Origin: Actinophytocola oryzae
GTDB taxonomy: Bacteria; Actinomycetota; Actinomycetes; Mycobacteriales; Pseudonocardiaceae
Length of the DNA: 64,000 nucleotides
Direction of reading: 5' to 3'
Assembly: GCF_004364325.1 (NCBI RefSeq)
Contig: NZ_SOCP01000023.1
Location: 124,001 to 188,000, forward strand
Shown: in pieces, positions 43,557 to 51,948 of the stretch
Layout: every line of letters starts with the position of its first letter
How positions within the stretch are numbered: the first letter of the stretch is position 1
Notes under the pieces: generated by a model
The model's input: only the letters and a program-made list of their open reading frames with translations
Told to the model about the DNA's origin: nothing
Database searches by the model: none
Position numbers and translations under genes: made by a program

Positions 43557-43880
43557 CTATGGCGCAGGGCGCAGCACTCTGTCGACCAAAGCTGCGAACA
43601 TGCGCCATTCGGCCCGCTCGTCGGCCAGCATGCGTCGCCCCACCTCGGTCAGCTGATAGGTACGCCGGCGGCGGTCAGCAGCCGGATCCCGCCCACAAAC
43701 AAGAAATCCCGCAAGCTCCAGCCGACGGAGGGCCGGGTACAACGTGCCAGTTGACAGCGTCAAGGCGCCATCACTACGAGAAAGAAGTGCCTCCATGACG
43801 GCATGCCCGTGCAAGGGCTCGTCCTCGAGAACCGCCAGGATCATGCCGTCGAGGTGTCCCCACAACACGTCCGGCCTCAT
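43557..43880 (-). CDS. PadR-family transcriptional regulator
   Basis: A 107-residue winged-helix regulator. The PadR core is clear: ILAVLEDEPLHGHAVMEALL, then TGTLYPALRRLELAGFL and the wing RRRRTYQLTEVGRRML. Members usually repress a neighbouring transporter or detoxification gene, but none is adjacent; the divergent neighbour is the sialidase-like gene. TAGACT stands 6 nt before the ATG, a leaderless arrangement. Confidence 0.88.
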   Translation of the reverse strand: MRPDVLWGHLDGMILAVLEDEPLHGHAVMEALLSRSDGALTLSTGTLYPALRRLELAGFLVCGRDPAADRRRRTYQLTEVGRRMLADERAEWRMFAALVDRVLRPAP

Positions 43881-43903
43881 ATTCCCAGTCTAAGAGCCAT
43901 ATG
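43878..43903. promoter_or_regulatory. Putative PadR operator/leaderless promoter
   Basis: CATAT and ATATG are spaced by 16 nt, with the PadR start codon in the left arm and the -10 box TAGACT (minus strand, 43892 to 43887) between. Dyads over their own promoter are common for autoregulated PadR proteins. The match is short. Confidence 0.3.
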
Positions 43904-44066
43904 ACGCGCTACGCGCCCAACTCTCCATCGTGTGCGTCTACCCCCATGAGGGAGCCAGGCGCCAGTTGTTCGCACCACTACCACCGCCGCGTAGTAGCCA
44001 CCAGTGGAATCGCCGAGGCTCTTCTCGTGCGCCAGCCACGCGCTTCCCCCACACTCAGTCCTGATC

Positions 44067-45128
44067 ATGGACAGCATCGCCGCGCGCACCGTCAGGGCCG
44101 CCGCCTCAGTCGCGACCGCGGCGGGGCTGGCGTTCGCCGCTCCATCCGCCGACGCGGCCACCACCGGCATCGTCATCGCCACCCAGCCCCAACCGATCGA
44201 GGCCCCGCACCGCCACTCGGCGTTCCCCGGGGCCGCACTCCGCCCCGACGGGACGTTGGCGCTGGTCTGGCGCGGCGCCTTCGACCACGTCGACCACCGC
44301 GACGGCGCCATCCTGCGTGCCGACTCGTACGACCTCGGCAAGACCTGGACCACCCCACAGGTGATCCTCTCCGGCCAGGACTACCGGGACCCCTACCTCG
44401 CCTACCTCGACGGCCACGAGTACCTCACCTACTTCACCGGCAGCTCGACCAACCCGGCCCAGGGCGCCTACGTGTCGAAGGACAGCGCACCCGCGGTACG
44501 CGTCGACGGCGGCCTACCCTTCGCGGCGATCTCCGGCCCGGTCGTCAAGCTCCCGGACGGCCGCCTCGGAACCGCCTTCTACGCCCGCAAGCCGGGCGAG
44601 ACGATCGACACCGCCTGGATGGCCTGGTCGACCGACCAGGGCCAGACCTGGACCTCGAACCGGATCCTCAACGCCATCGGCGCCGGCATCCCCACCCCGG
44701 AACCCTGGCTGGTCGTCGACGGCACGAGCATCCACGTGTTCGCCCGGTGGGGTGGCACGCAGATCGCGGTCCGATCGAGCACCGACTCCGGCGCCACCTG
44801 GAACACGGCTCGAATTGCCATTACCGGGTGTAACGGTCGTCCCTCGTCCGTGATCACCCGAACGGGAACGATCGTGATGGTGTGCCGGGACACTCGCGGC
44901 GGGTCGCGGGGCGGCGCCCAGGTCGCCTACAGCCTCGACCACACCGGCACCTGGGCCTGGGGTCCGACCCTGATGGCGGCCGAGGCGGGCACGGACGTCG
45001 GCATGTCGTACGCCGCACCGGTCGAGACGCCGGACGGGGCTGTCGCGGTGCCGTTCGGGATGGAGCGCGCCGACGGCAGCTCCAGCCTGTGGTTCACCAA
45101 CCTCGCCGAGACCTCGACACGCCTGTGA
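44067..45128 (+). CDS. Secreted Asp-box (sialidase-like) glycoside hydrolase
   Basis: A 353-residue exported beta-propeller protein. An Ala-rich signal peptide (RTVRAAASVATAAGLAFAAP, cleavage near ADAA) precedes several bacterial neuraminidase repeats of form S-x-D-x-G-x-T-W: SYDLGKTW, STDQGQTW and STDSGATW, plus a weak SLDHTGTW. This is the GH33/BNR fold. I cannot assign the catalytic Arg triad, so sialidase activity is not certain. It ends 7 bp before a tRNA gene on the other strand. Confidence 0.75.
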   Translation: MDSIAARTVRAAASVATAAGLAFAAPSADAATTGIVIATQPQPIEAPHRHSAFPGAALRPDGTLALVWRGAFDHVDHRDGAILRADSYDLGKTWTTPQVILSGQDYRDPYLAYLDGHEYLTYFTGSSTNPAQGAYVSKDSAPAVRVDGGLPFAAISGPVVKLPDGRLGTAFYARKPGETIDTAWMAWSTDQGQTWTSNRILNAIGAGIPTPEPWLVVDGTSIHVFARWGGTQIAVRSSTDSGATWNTARIAITGCNGRPSSVITRTGTIVMVCRDTRGGSRGGAQVAYSLDHTGTWAWGPTLMAAEAGTDVGMSYAAPVETPDGAVAVPFGMERADGSSSLWFTNLAETSTRL

Positions 45129-45135
45129 ACGACCT

Positions 45136-45210
45136 GGTGGGCGCGACAGGATTCGAACCTGCGACCGCTCGGGTGTAAGCCGAGTGCTCTTCCGCTGAGC
45201 TACACGCCCC
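45136..45210 (-). tRNA. tRNA-Val (anticodon UAC)
   Basis: The minus strand folds as a complete cloverleaf of 75 nt. The acceptor stem pairs GGGCGTG with CGCGCCC (one G-T pair). The D arm is GCTC...GAGC, and the anticodon stem CTCGG/CCGAG holds loop CTTACAC, giving UAC. The T arm is GCAGG-TTCGAAT-CCTGT, and CCA is encoded at 45138-45136. Confidence 0.97.
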
Positions 45211-45219
45211 CGCCGGAGG

Positions 45220-45669
45220 TCAGAGGCCGGCGATCGCCTTCTTCCAGGACTCCTGGTCGCGGGCCTCGCCGGGCTGGTTGACCTCGGCGAACCGAACGGT
45301 ACCGGTCGTGTCGATCAGGAAGGTGCCCCGGTTCGCCATACCCGCCTTCTCGTTGAAGACGCCGTACTGCTGCGCGACGGCACCATGCGGCCAGAAGTCG
45401 GACAGGAGCGGGAACTGGTACCCCTCCTGCTCCGCCCACACCTTCAGGCTGAACGGCGTGTCGACCGACACACCCAGCACGCGCACGTTGCCGAACGCCG
45501 AGAAGTCATCACGGAGCTGACAGAGTTCACCCGTACAGATACCGCTGAACGCGAACGGGTAGAAGACCAGCAGAACCGGCTTCTCCGAGTAGACGGACGA
45601 CAACGAGACCAGCTGGTTGTTGTAGTCCTTCAGGGTGAACTCCGGCGCTTTGGCCCCGACCTCGACCAC
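45220..45669 (-). CDS. ahpE: AhpE-type peroxiredoxin
   Basis: A 149-residue thiol peroxidase that reduces peroxides. The peroxidatic Cys is Cys 45 in FYPFAFSGICTGELC. A second Cys five residues on (Cys 50), where mycobacterial AhpE has Asp, might act as a resolving residue; AhpE is otherwise a one-Cys enzyme. The GTG at 45669 is chosen for its GAGGAGG at 6 nt; the frame extends 13 codons further. It corresponds to Rv2238c. Confidence 0.9.
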   Translation of the reverse strand: MVEVGAKAPEFTLKDYNNQLVSLSSVYSEKPVLLVFYPFAFSGICTGELCQLRDDFSAFGNVRVLGVSVDTPFSLKVWAEQEGYQFPLLSDFWPHGAVAQQYGVFNEKAGMANRGTFLIDTTGTVRFAEVNQPGEARDQESWKKAIAGL

Positions 45670-45747
45670 GACGACCTCCTCAGACGGCGACGACCGACGA
45701 CGCGGCACCCGCGTGCGGGTACCCGTCGAGGGACAGCCTAACGAAGG

Positions 45748-46179
45748 TCAGCGCTTGGTCTTCGCGGACTTCGGGGAGACGAGTTTCGTCGCCGCCCAGT
45801 CGTCACCGACACCGGCGCTCGACGTCTGAGCGAGCCCGGCGGTCGGCACGGCCTCCGCGATCTCGCTCGGCTCGACGTGTCCGTCACGTCCGGTCTTGGG
45901 GGTGAGGACCCAGATCACACCGTTCTCCGCCAGTGGACCCATGGCGTCCATGAGGGCGTCGACCAGGTCACCGTCGTCCTCGCGCCACCACAGCAGCACG
46001 ACGTCGACGACCTCGTCAGCGTCCTCTTCCAGCAGATCACTGCCGATCCGCTCCTCGATATCGGCGCGAACGCCGTCATCGACGTCCTCGTCCCATCCGA
46101 GCTCCTGGACGACCATCCCCGGCTCGATCCCGAGCCTATCGGCGACGCCGGCCTTACCGGTGTCTCCCGCGGCGACCAC
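45748..46179 (-). CDS. DUF3052 protein
   Basis: A 143-residue acidic protein of unknown function conserved in actinobacteria (Rv2239c type). Conserved stretches are QELGWDEDVDDGVR, EVVDVVLLWWREDDGDLVDALMDA and GVIWVLTPKTGRDGHVEPSEIAEA. The GTG at 46179 is preferred over 46188 because GAGGAGGAG would touch the earlier codon. It is divergent from aceE across 193 bp. Confidence 0.88.
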   Translation of the reverse strand: MVAAGDTGKAGVADRLGIEPGMVVQELGWDEDVDDGVRADIEERIGSDLLEEDADEVVDVVLLWWREDDGDLVDALMDAMGPLAENGVIWVLTPKTGRDGHVEPSEIAEAVPTAGLAQTSSAGVGDDWAATKLVSPKSAKTKR

Positions 46180-46372
46180 GGTTTCCACTCCTCCTCAGCT
46201 CCGTCGTGGCTACCACCACGAATTCGGTATTGGGACAGCGAACACTGACCTTGCCCACCGGCGCAACCACCCACGCCGGGTTTGCCCTGGACGGACCATC
46301 ACAAAGAGACACGTACTGGCCGGTAACGATGACCCGGACGGTGGTTCGGACGACGATGGCAGAGTTAGCACC

Positions 46373-49171
46373 ATGAGCGCAGGCACTGGAGACCCCTTGG
46401 CTACGCAGAACAGCGAAAACAGCAAGAACCATCCCGAGCGGGTAAGGGTCATCCGCGACGGTCACGCCGCACATCTGCCGGACATCGATCCGGAGGAGAC
46501 CTCGGAGTGGCTCGAGTCCTTCGACTCGATGCTCTCCGCGGGTGGCCAGCAGCGTGCGCGCTATCTGATGTTGAGGCTGCTCGAGCGTGCACGAGAGAAG
46601 CGGGTCGGCGTTCCGTCGCTGACCAGCACGGACTACGTCAACACCATCCCCACCGAGAGCGAACCGTGGTTCCCCGGTGACGAAGAGGTGGAACGCCGCT
46701 ACCGTGCGTGGATCCGCTGGAACGCGGCGATGACCGTGCACCGCGCCCAGCGCCCCGGTGTCGGCGTCGGCGGCCACATCTCGACCTACGCGTCCTCCGC
46801 GACGCTCTACGAGGTCGGCTTCAACTGGTTCTTCCGGGGCAAGGACCACCCGGGCGGCGGCGACCAGGTCTTCTTCCAGGGCCACGCCTCCCCCGGCATG
46901 TACGCGCGCGCGTTCCTCGAGGGCCGCCTGTCCGCGGACCAGCTCGACGGCTTCCGCCAGGAGTACTCGCACGGCGGCCCCGGCCAGGGCCTGCCGTCCT
47001 ACCCACACCCCCGGCTGATGCCGGACTTCTGGGAGTACCCGACCGTGTCGATGGGCCTCGGCCCGATGAACGCCATCTACCAGGCCCGGTTCAACCGCTA
47101 CCTGCACGCGCGCGGCATCAAGGACACCTCCGACCAGCGAGTATGGGCGTTCCTCGGCGACGGCGAGATGGACGAGCCGGAGTCACGCGGCCTCATCCAC
47201 GTGGCCGCGAACGACAACCTCGACAACCTGACGTTCGTCATCAACTGCAACCTGCAGCGCCTGGACGGCCCGGTGCGCGGCAACGGCAAGATCATCCAGG
47301 AGCTGGAGTCCTACTTCCGGGGCGCCGGCTGGAACGTCATCAAGGTCATCTGGGGCCGCGAGTGGGACTCGCTGCTGCACGCCGACCGCGACGGCGCCCT
47401 GGTCAACCTGATGAACACCACGCCGGACGGCGACTACCAGACGTACAAGGCCAACGACGGCGCGTTCGTGCGCGAGCACTTCTTCGGGCGGGACCCCCGC
47501 ACCAAGGAGCTGGTCACGCCGATGACCGACCCGGAGATCTGGAACCTCAAGCGCGGTGGCCACGACTACCGCAAGGTCTACGCCGCGTACCAGGCGGCCG
47601 TCGAGCACCACGGCCAGCCGACCGTGATCCTCGCGAAGACGATCAAGGGCTACGGCCTCGGACCGCACTTCGCGGGCCGCAACGCCACCCACCAGATGAA
47701 GAAGATGACCCTGGAGGACCTCAAGCTCTTCCGGGACTCGCTGCGCATCCCGGTGGCGGACGACGAGCTGGAGAAGGACCCGTACCTGCCGCCGTACTAC
47801 CACCCCGGCAACGACGCGCCGGAGATCAAGTACCTGCTGGAACGGCGCCGCCAGCTCGGCGGCCACGTGCCGGAGCGGCGCGCCAAGGCCAAGACGCTCG
47901 TCCTGCCGGGCGACAAGGTGTACGAGGCCGTGCGTCGGGGGTCCGGCAAGCAGGAGGTCGCCACGACGATGGCGTTCGTCCGGCTCGTCCGCGACCTCGC
48001 GAAGGACCCGGAGATCGGCCCGAGGCTCGTGCCGATCATCCCGGACGAGGCACGCACGTTCGGCATGGACTCGATGTTCCCGACGCAGAAGATCTACAAC
48101 CCGCACGGACAGATGTACACGTCCGTGGACGCGTCGCTGATGCTGTCCTACAAGGAGAGCGAGCAGGGCCAGATCCTGCACGAGGGCATCAACGAGGCCG
48201 GGTCGACGGCGTCGTTCACCGCCGCGGGGACGTCGTACGCCACGCACGGCGAGCCGATGATCCCGATCTACATCTTCTACTCGATGTTCGGCTTCCAGCG
48301 CACCGGCGACGGCCTGTGGGCGGCGGCCGACCAGATGGCCCGCGGGTTCATCCTGGGTGCCACGGCAGGCAGGACCACGCTGACGGGCGAGGGCCTGCAG
48401 CACAACGACGGCCACTCCCACCTGCTGGCGGCGACGAACCCGGCCGTGATCGCCTACGACCCGGCGTGGTCGTTCGAGATCGCCCACATCGTGCGGGACG
48501 GCCTGCGCCGGATGTACGGCGAGCAGACGGAGGACATCTACTACTACCTCACGATCTACAACGAGCCGTACGTCCAGGCACCGGAGCCCGAGGGGCTGGA
48601 CGTCGAGGGCCTGCTGCGCGGTCTGTACCGGTACAAGCGCGCCGAGGAGGCCGAGGGCCCGAAGGCGAACATCCTGGTGTCGGGCGTCGCGATGCCGTGG
48701 GCGCTGGCGGCGCAGCAGAAGCTGTACGACGAGTGGGGCGTGCTGGCCGACGTGTGGTCCGCGACGTCCTGGGGCGAGCTGAGGCGGGACGCGGTCGAGA
48801 CCGAGCGGCACAACTTCCTGCACCCGGAGGCCGAGCCGCGCAAGCCGTACGTGACGACGGCGTTGGAGGGTGCCGAGGGCCCGGTCGTGGCCGTGTCGGA
48901 CTGGATGCGCGCCGTGCCGGACCTCGTGCGCGCGTGGGTCCCGACGGAGATGCTCACGCTCGGCACGGACGGCTTCGGCTTCTCCGACACCCGGCCCGCC
49001 GCCCGGCGGCACTTCCTGGTGGACGCGGAGTCGATCGTCGTCGGCGTGCTCGCGGCCCTGGCGAGGACCGGTGACCTCGACCAGTCGAAGGTCGTGGAGG
49101 CGGCGAGGAGGTACCGCATCGACGACATCACGGCGGCGGGCCCCCAGACCTCGGACCCGGGCGTGGCGTAA
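46373..49171 (+). CDS. aceE: Pyruvate dehydrogenase E1 component (homodimeric)
   Basis: A 932-residue thiamine diphosphate enzyme that decarboxylates pyruvate and transfers the acetyl group to lipoyl-E2. Near-continuous agreement with mycobacterial AceE (Rv2241): PDIDPEETSEWLESFD, GVGVGGHISTYASSAT, and the ThDP/Mg motif GDGEMDEPESRG...NCNLQRLDGPVRGN. Length is normal. The ATG at 46373 is likely; a TTG at 46397 after GGAGACC is an alternative. E2 (sucB) and E3 (lpdA) lie 12-13 kb upstream. Confidence 0.95.
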   Translation: MSAGTGDPLATQNSENSKNHPERVRVIRDGHAAHLPDIDPEETSEWLESFDSMLSAGGQQRARYLMLRLLERAREKRVGVPSLTSTDYVNTIPTESEPWFPGDEEVERRYRAWIRWNAAMTVHRAQRPGVGVGGHISTYASSATLYEVGFNWFFRGKDHPGGGDQVFFQGHASPGMYARAFLEGRLSADQLDGFRQEYSHGGPGQGLPSYPHPRLMPDFWEYPTVSMGLGPMNAIYQARFNRYLHARGIKDTSDQRVWAFLGDGEMDEPESRGLIHVAANDNLDNLTFVINCNLQRLDGPVRGNGKIIQELESYFRGAGWNVIKVIWGREWDSLLHADRDGALVNLMNTTPDGDYQTYKANDGAFVREHFFGRDPRTKELVTPMTDPEIWNLKRGGHDYRKVYAAYQAAVEHHGQPTVILAKTIKGYGLGPHFAGRNATHQMKKMTLEDLKLFRDSLRIPVADDELEKDPYLPPYYHPGNDAPEIKYLLERRRQLGGHVPERRAKAKTLVLPGDKVYEAVRRGSGKQEVATTMAFVRLVRDLAKDPEIGPRLVPIIPDEARTFGMDSMFPTQKIYNPHGQMYTSVDASLMLSYKESEQGQILHEGINEAGSTASFTAAGTSYATHGEPMIPIYIFYSMFGFQRTGDGLWAAADQMARGFILGATAGRTTLTGEGLQHNDGHSHLLAATNPAVIAYDPAWSFEIAHIVRDGLRRMYGEQTEDIYYYLTIYNEPYVQAPEPEGLDVEGLLRGLYRYKRAEEAEGPKANILVSGVAMPWALAAQQKLYDEWGVLADVWSATSWGELRRDAVETERHNFLHPEAEPRKPYVTTALEGAEGPVVAVSDWMRAVPDLVRAWVPTEMLTLGTDGFGFSDTRPAARRHFLVDAESIVVGVLAALARTGDLDQSKVVEAARRYRIDDITAAGPQTSDPGVA

Positions 49172-49286
49172 CTCAGCGCAACATGGTTGACCTGCACTGA
49201 CGAATCCGTAACACGATAGGGGTACACGGCTGGCACCCTTTCCCCGCACCCTCCATAGTGGAATCACCGGTGGGGACCGGGGAGAG

Positions 49287-49314
49287 CCCCCGCCCGGCCT
49301 CGGCTGGGCGGGGG
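49287..49314 (+). terminator. Terminator after aceE
   Basis: CCCCCGCCC (49287-49295) pairs with GGGCGGGGG (49306-49314) around a 10-nt loop, followed by TGTTCGG. A very stable hairpin about 115 bp after the aceE stop. Confidence 0.7.
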
Positions 49315-49504
49315 TGTTCGGTGCCTGGGGCACCTTCCCTCCTGCCGAGGCCTCAGTGTCGGCCGGGGGGCCGAGCCCCCCGAACCCCCCACGGTGCGGA
49401 TCGTTGCTGACCCAGCTTGGTGACGTTTTTCGGGCCGTTGGCCCGTTTGTGTCTTGCGCGCTTTGTGCGCTTGTCGCGGGCTTCTTTGTGGTTCTTTCTG
49501 CCAC
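49315..49504. other. Non-coding interval with small hairpins
   Basis: No gene is supported. A second terminator-like hairpin, CGGGCC-GTT-GGCCCG near 49431-49445, is flanked by a TTTTT before it and TTTGTG after it. Confidence 0.45.
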
Positions 49505-49710
49505 GCCCGCCTTCCCTGCTCGCTCTCCTGCTCCTCCCTCGTTGCCCCGCCCTCGTTGCCCTCCTCAATCCCCCCTGCGCCCTCCTTCCTCCCGCCCGCC
49601 TCCTCACTGCGCTCCCCCGCACCACACCTCCTCCTCGTAGCCCTTCCCAACTCCTTCCCCTCCCTCCCTGCTCCCTCCCCTCCAGCCCTCCCTTCCTCGC
49701 TGTCTTGCTC
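49505..49710 (+). other. Pyrimidine tract upstream of fasR
   Basis: About 210 bp where the plus strand is mostly C and T: I count about 35 purines in 49501-49710. It has no regular period and no credible gene. It lies directly upstream of the fasR promoter. Confidence 0.7.
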
Positions 49711-49724
49711 GTCGGGGCGGGCTA

Positions 49725-49730
49725 TACAGT
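49725..49730 (+). promoter_or_regulatory. Putative leaderless -10 box (TACAGT) of fasR
   Basis: TACAGT ends 6 nt before the ATG at 49737. It overlaps TATACA at 49723-49728, an alternative box. No Shine-Dalgarno sequence precedes the start. Confidence 0.45.
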
Positions 49731-49736
49731 CGGGGC

Positions 49737-50903
49737 ATGGTTGAGGTGTCGCAGGGGACTCTTGCGGCGCTTGATCGTGCTTCCGGGAAGTTGGCTTCCG
49801 CTGCGCTTGCCTCCATGGAGCGGCAATTTGCCTGGTTTGGGCGGATGCCCGCTGACCAGCGAGCCTCCGTGCAGCTCATCGCGCAGACCGGTGCGGCCGG
49901 GTTCACCTCCTACCTCCGCGACCAACGCGAAGCCATCCAGCTCACCGCCGAGGCCTTTCGCCAAGCCCCTCGGGATCTCTCGCGGTGGATCTCGCTTCGG
50001 CAGACTGTCGAGTTGGTCCGGGTCGCCCTTCACGTCATCGAACAAGAGGTTCCGCTTCTCGCCGCCAACGAGGACGAGCGGCGTGTGCTCACCGAGGCCG
50101 TCCTGCGTTACGGGCGTGAGGTGGCGTTCACCTCCGCCATGTCCTACGCCTCCGCCGCCGAGACCCGCGGCGCCTGGGACGCCCGCCTCGAGGCCTCCGT
50201 CGTCGACGCCATCGTTCGGGGGGACGCCGAGGAGTCCCTGCTCAGCCGGGCCGCCGCCCTCGGATGGGACCTCGACGAGCCTGCCACCGTCCTCGTCGGG
50301 AACTCGCCATCCGACGACCCCCCTACCGTCCTCTACGAGGTGCGCAGCCGCGCGGCCCGTGCCAACCGGCCCGTTCTTCTCGGCGTACAGGGCTCCCGGC
50401 TGGTCATCGTGCTCGCCGGGGAGACCGACGAGCCCCGCGTGCTCGCCAAGATGGCCTCCTCCTTCGGTGACGGGCCCGTTGTCGCCGGGCCGACCGTCGC
50501 CAACATCGCCGACGCGCATCGCAGTTCCGCCGAGGCGCTTTCCGGGCTTCGGGCCGTTGTCGCCTGGCCCGCGGCACCCCGGCCCGTGCGGTCCACCGAC
50601 CTCCTACCCGAGCGGGCGCTGGCCGGGGACCCCGAGGCCGAGTGGCAGCTCATCGACCAGATCGCCCGGCCGCTCGAGAAGGCCGGCGGCGCCCTGCTCG
50701 AGACCGTCGAGACCTACCTCGAGGCGGGCGGGGTGCTCGAGACCTGCGCCCGGCTGCTGTTCGTGCACCCGAACACCGTCCGGTACCGGCTGCGCAAGGC
50801 CACCGAACTGACCGGGCACAACGCGAACCTTCCCCGGGACGCGCTCGTGCTGCGGATCGCGCTGGCAGTGGGACGTCTGTCACGTTCGCGTGGCTTGTGG
50901 TAG
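49737..50903 (+). CDS. fasR: FasR, PucR-type activator of fatty acid synthesis genes
   Basis: A 388-residue regulator with a C-terminal PucR-type helix-turn-helix (LETCARLLFVHPNTVRYRLRKATELTG, about 335-361) and an N-terminal region of unknown ligand. Its place directly before fabD-fabH-acpP-fabF is the one held by FasR in Streptomyces, which activates that operon, and by Rv2242 in M. tuberculosis. Same role is inferred. The promoter looks leaderless and follows the pyrimidine tract. Confidence 0.88.
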   Translation: MVEVSQGTLAALDRASGKLASAALASMERQFAWFGRMPADQRASVQLIAQTGAAGFTSYLRDQREAIQLTAEAFRQAPRDLSRWISLRQTVELVRVALHVIEQEVPLLAANEDERRVLTEAVLRYGREVAFTSAMSYASAAETRGAWDARLEASVVDAIVRGDAEESLLSRAAALGWDLDEPATVLVGNSPSDDPPTVLYEVRSRAARANRPVLLGVQGSRLVIVLAGETDEPRVLAKMASSFGDGPVVAGPTVANIADAHRSSAEALSGLRAVVAWPAAPRPVRSTDLLPERALAGDPEAEWQLIDQIARPLEKAGGALLETVETYLEAGGVLETCARLLFVHPNTVRYRLRKATELTGHNANLPRDALVLRIALAVGRLSRSRGLW

Positions 50904-50946
50904 CCAGCGAACGACGGAAATCCCTCTGTACCGTTCATGCGGCGGC

Positions 50947-50960
50947 AACCTTTGGAGGTT
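50947..50960. promoter_or_regulatory. Inverted repeat in fabD upstream region
   Basis: AACCT-TTGG-AGGTT is a perfect 5-4-5 dyad about 77 bp before the fabD start, in the 133-bp gap after fasR. It is a candidate FasR-binding site on position alone. Confidence 0.35.
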
Positions 50961-51036
50961 TCCTACAAATCGCTGCGCTCGACTTGGTGACTATCGATAT
51001 CACCGTGGACAACCCTCACCGTGTTCCCTTGAGTAC

Positions 51037-51948
51037 GTGCTCGCGTTACTCGCCCCCGGTCAGGGCTCACAGACTCCCGGCATGCTCGGCCCGTGGCTCG
51101 AACTGGAGGGCACCCGCTCCCGGGTGACCACCTGGTCCGAGCTCACCGGCCTGGACCTGCTCGAGCTCGGCACGGTCGCGGACGCCGACGCCATCAAGGA
51201 CACGGCCGTCACCCAGCCGCTCGTCGTCGCCGCCGCCCTGCTCGCCTACGAGGTGCTGGCGAGCCAGGAGCAGCTGCCCGACGACCTGGTGGTCGCCGGG
51301 CACTCCGTCGGTGAGCTGGCCGCCGCCGCCATCGCCGGGGTTCTCAGCGCCGACGACGCCGTCATGCTCGCCGCGGTCCGTGGCCGGGAGATGGCCGCGG
51401 CCTGCGAGCTCGCGCCCACCGGGATGGCCGCCGTCATGGGTGGCGAGCCCGACGAGGTCGTCGCCTGGCTCGACAAGAACGACCTCACCGCCGCCAACAT
51501 GAACGGCGCCGGCCAGATCGTCGCCGCCGGGCCGGCCTACGGGATCGAGGCCGTGGTCGCCGAGAAGCCGGACTTCGTCAAGAAGGTCATCCAGCTCAAG
51601 GTCGCGGGCGCGTTCCACACCCACTACATGGCCCCCGCCCAGGACAAGCTCCGCGAGAGGGCCAGGGACGTCACCGTCTCCGACCCGACCCGCACGCTCC
51701 TGTCCAACGCCGACGGCCGGCCGGTCACCAGCGGCGCCGAGATGCTCGAACGACTGGTCAACCAGGTCACCCTGTCGGTCCGCTGGGACCTCTGCCAGGC
51801 GACCATGACCAGCCTCGGCGTGACCGCCACCGTCGAGCTGCCGCCGGCCGGCGCGCTCACCGGCCTTGCCAAACGCGAGCTGAAGGTTCCCACCGTGGCA
51901 CTGAAGACACCCGCCGACCTCGCGAAGATCGCGGGGGTGCCGGCATGA
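51037..51948 (+). CDS. fabD: Malonyl-CoA:ACP transacylase
   Basis: A 303-residue transferase that loads malonate on acyl carrier protein. The nucleophile Ser 90 is in GHSVGE, and the N-terminal LALLAPGQGSQTPGML is typical. The GTG at 51037 matches the mycobacterial start; it has only a weak GAG upstream, and the frame stays open further without homology. It overlaps fabH as ATGA. Confidence 0.94.
   Translation: MLALLAPGQGSQTPGMLGPWLELEGTRSRVTTWSELTGLDLLELGTVADADAIKDTAVTQPLVVAAALLAYEVLASQEQLPDDLVVAGHSVGELAAAAIAGVLSADDAVMLAAVRGREMAAACELAPTGMAAVMGGEPDEVVAWLDKNDLTAANMNGAGQIVAAGPAYGIEAVVAEKPDFVKKVIQLKVAGAFHTHYMAPAQDKLRERARDVTVSDPTRTLLSNADGRPVTSGAEMLERLVNQVTLSVRWDLCQATMTSLGVTATVELPPAGALTGLAKRELKVPTVALKTPADLAKIAGVPA

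Noticed and set aside
43363..43798. Plus-strand frames opposite the PadR gene
   Set aside because: No homology, no start signal, and the PadR protein on the minus strand is convincing.
45136..45210. tRNA-Val as an integration site for the 42-45 kb islet
   Set aside because: I found no duplicated tRNA 3' end and no integrase gene.
47183..49504. 773-codon minus-strand frame opposite aceE
   Set aside because: It mirrors codon bias of aceE, has no recognisable domain, and aceE matches a known protein throughout.
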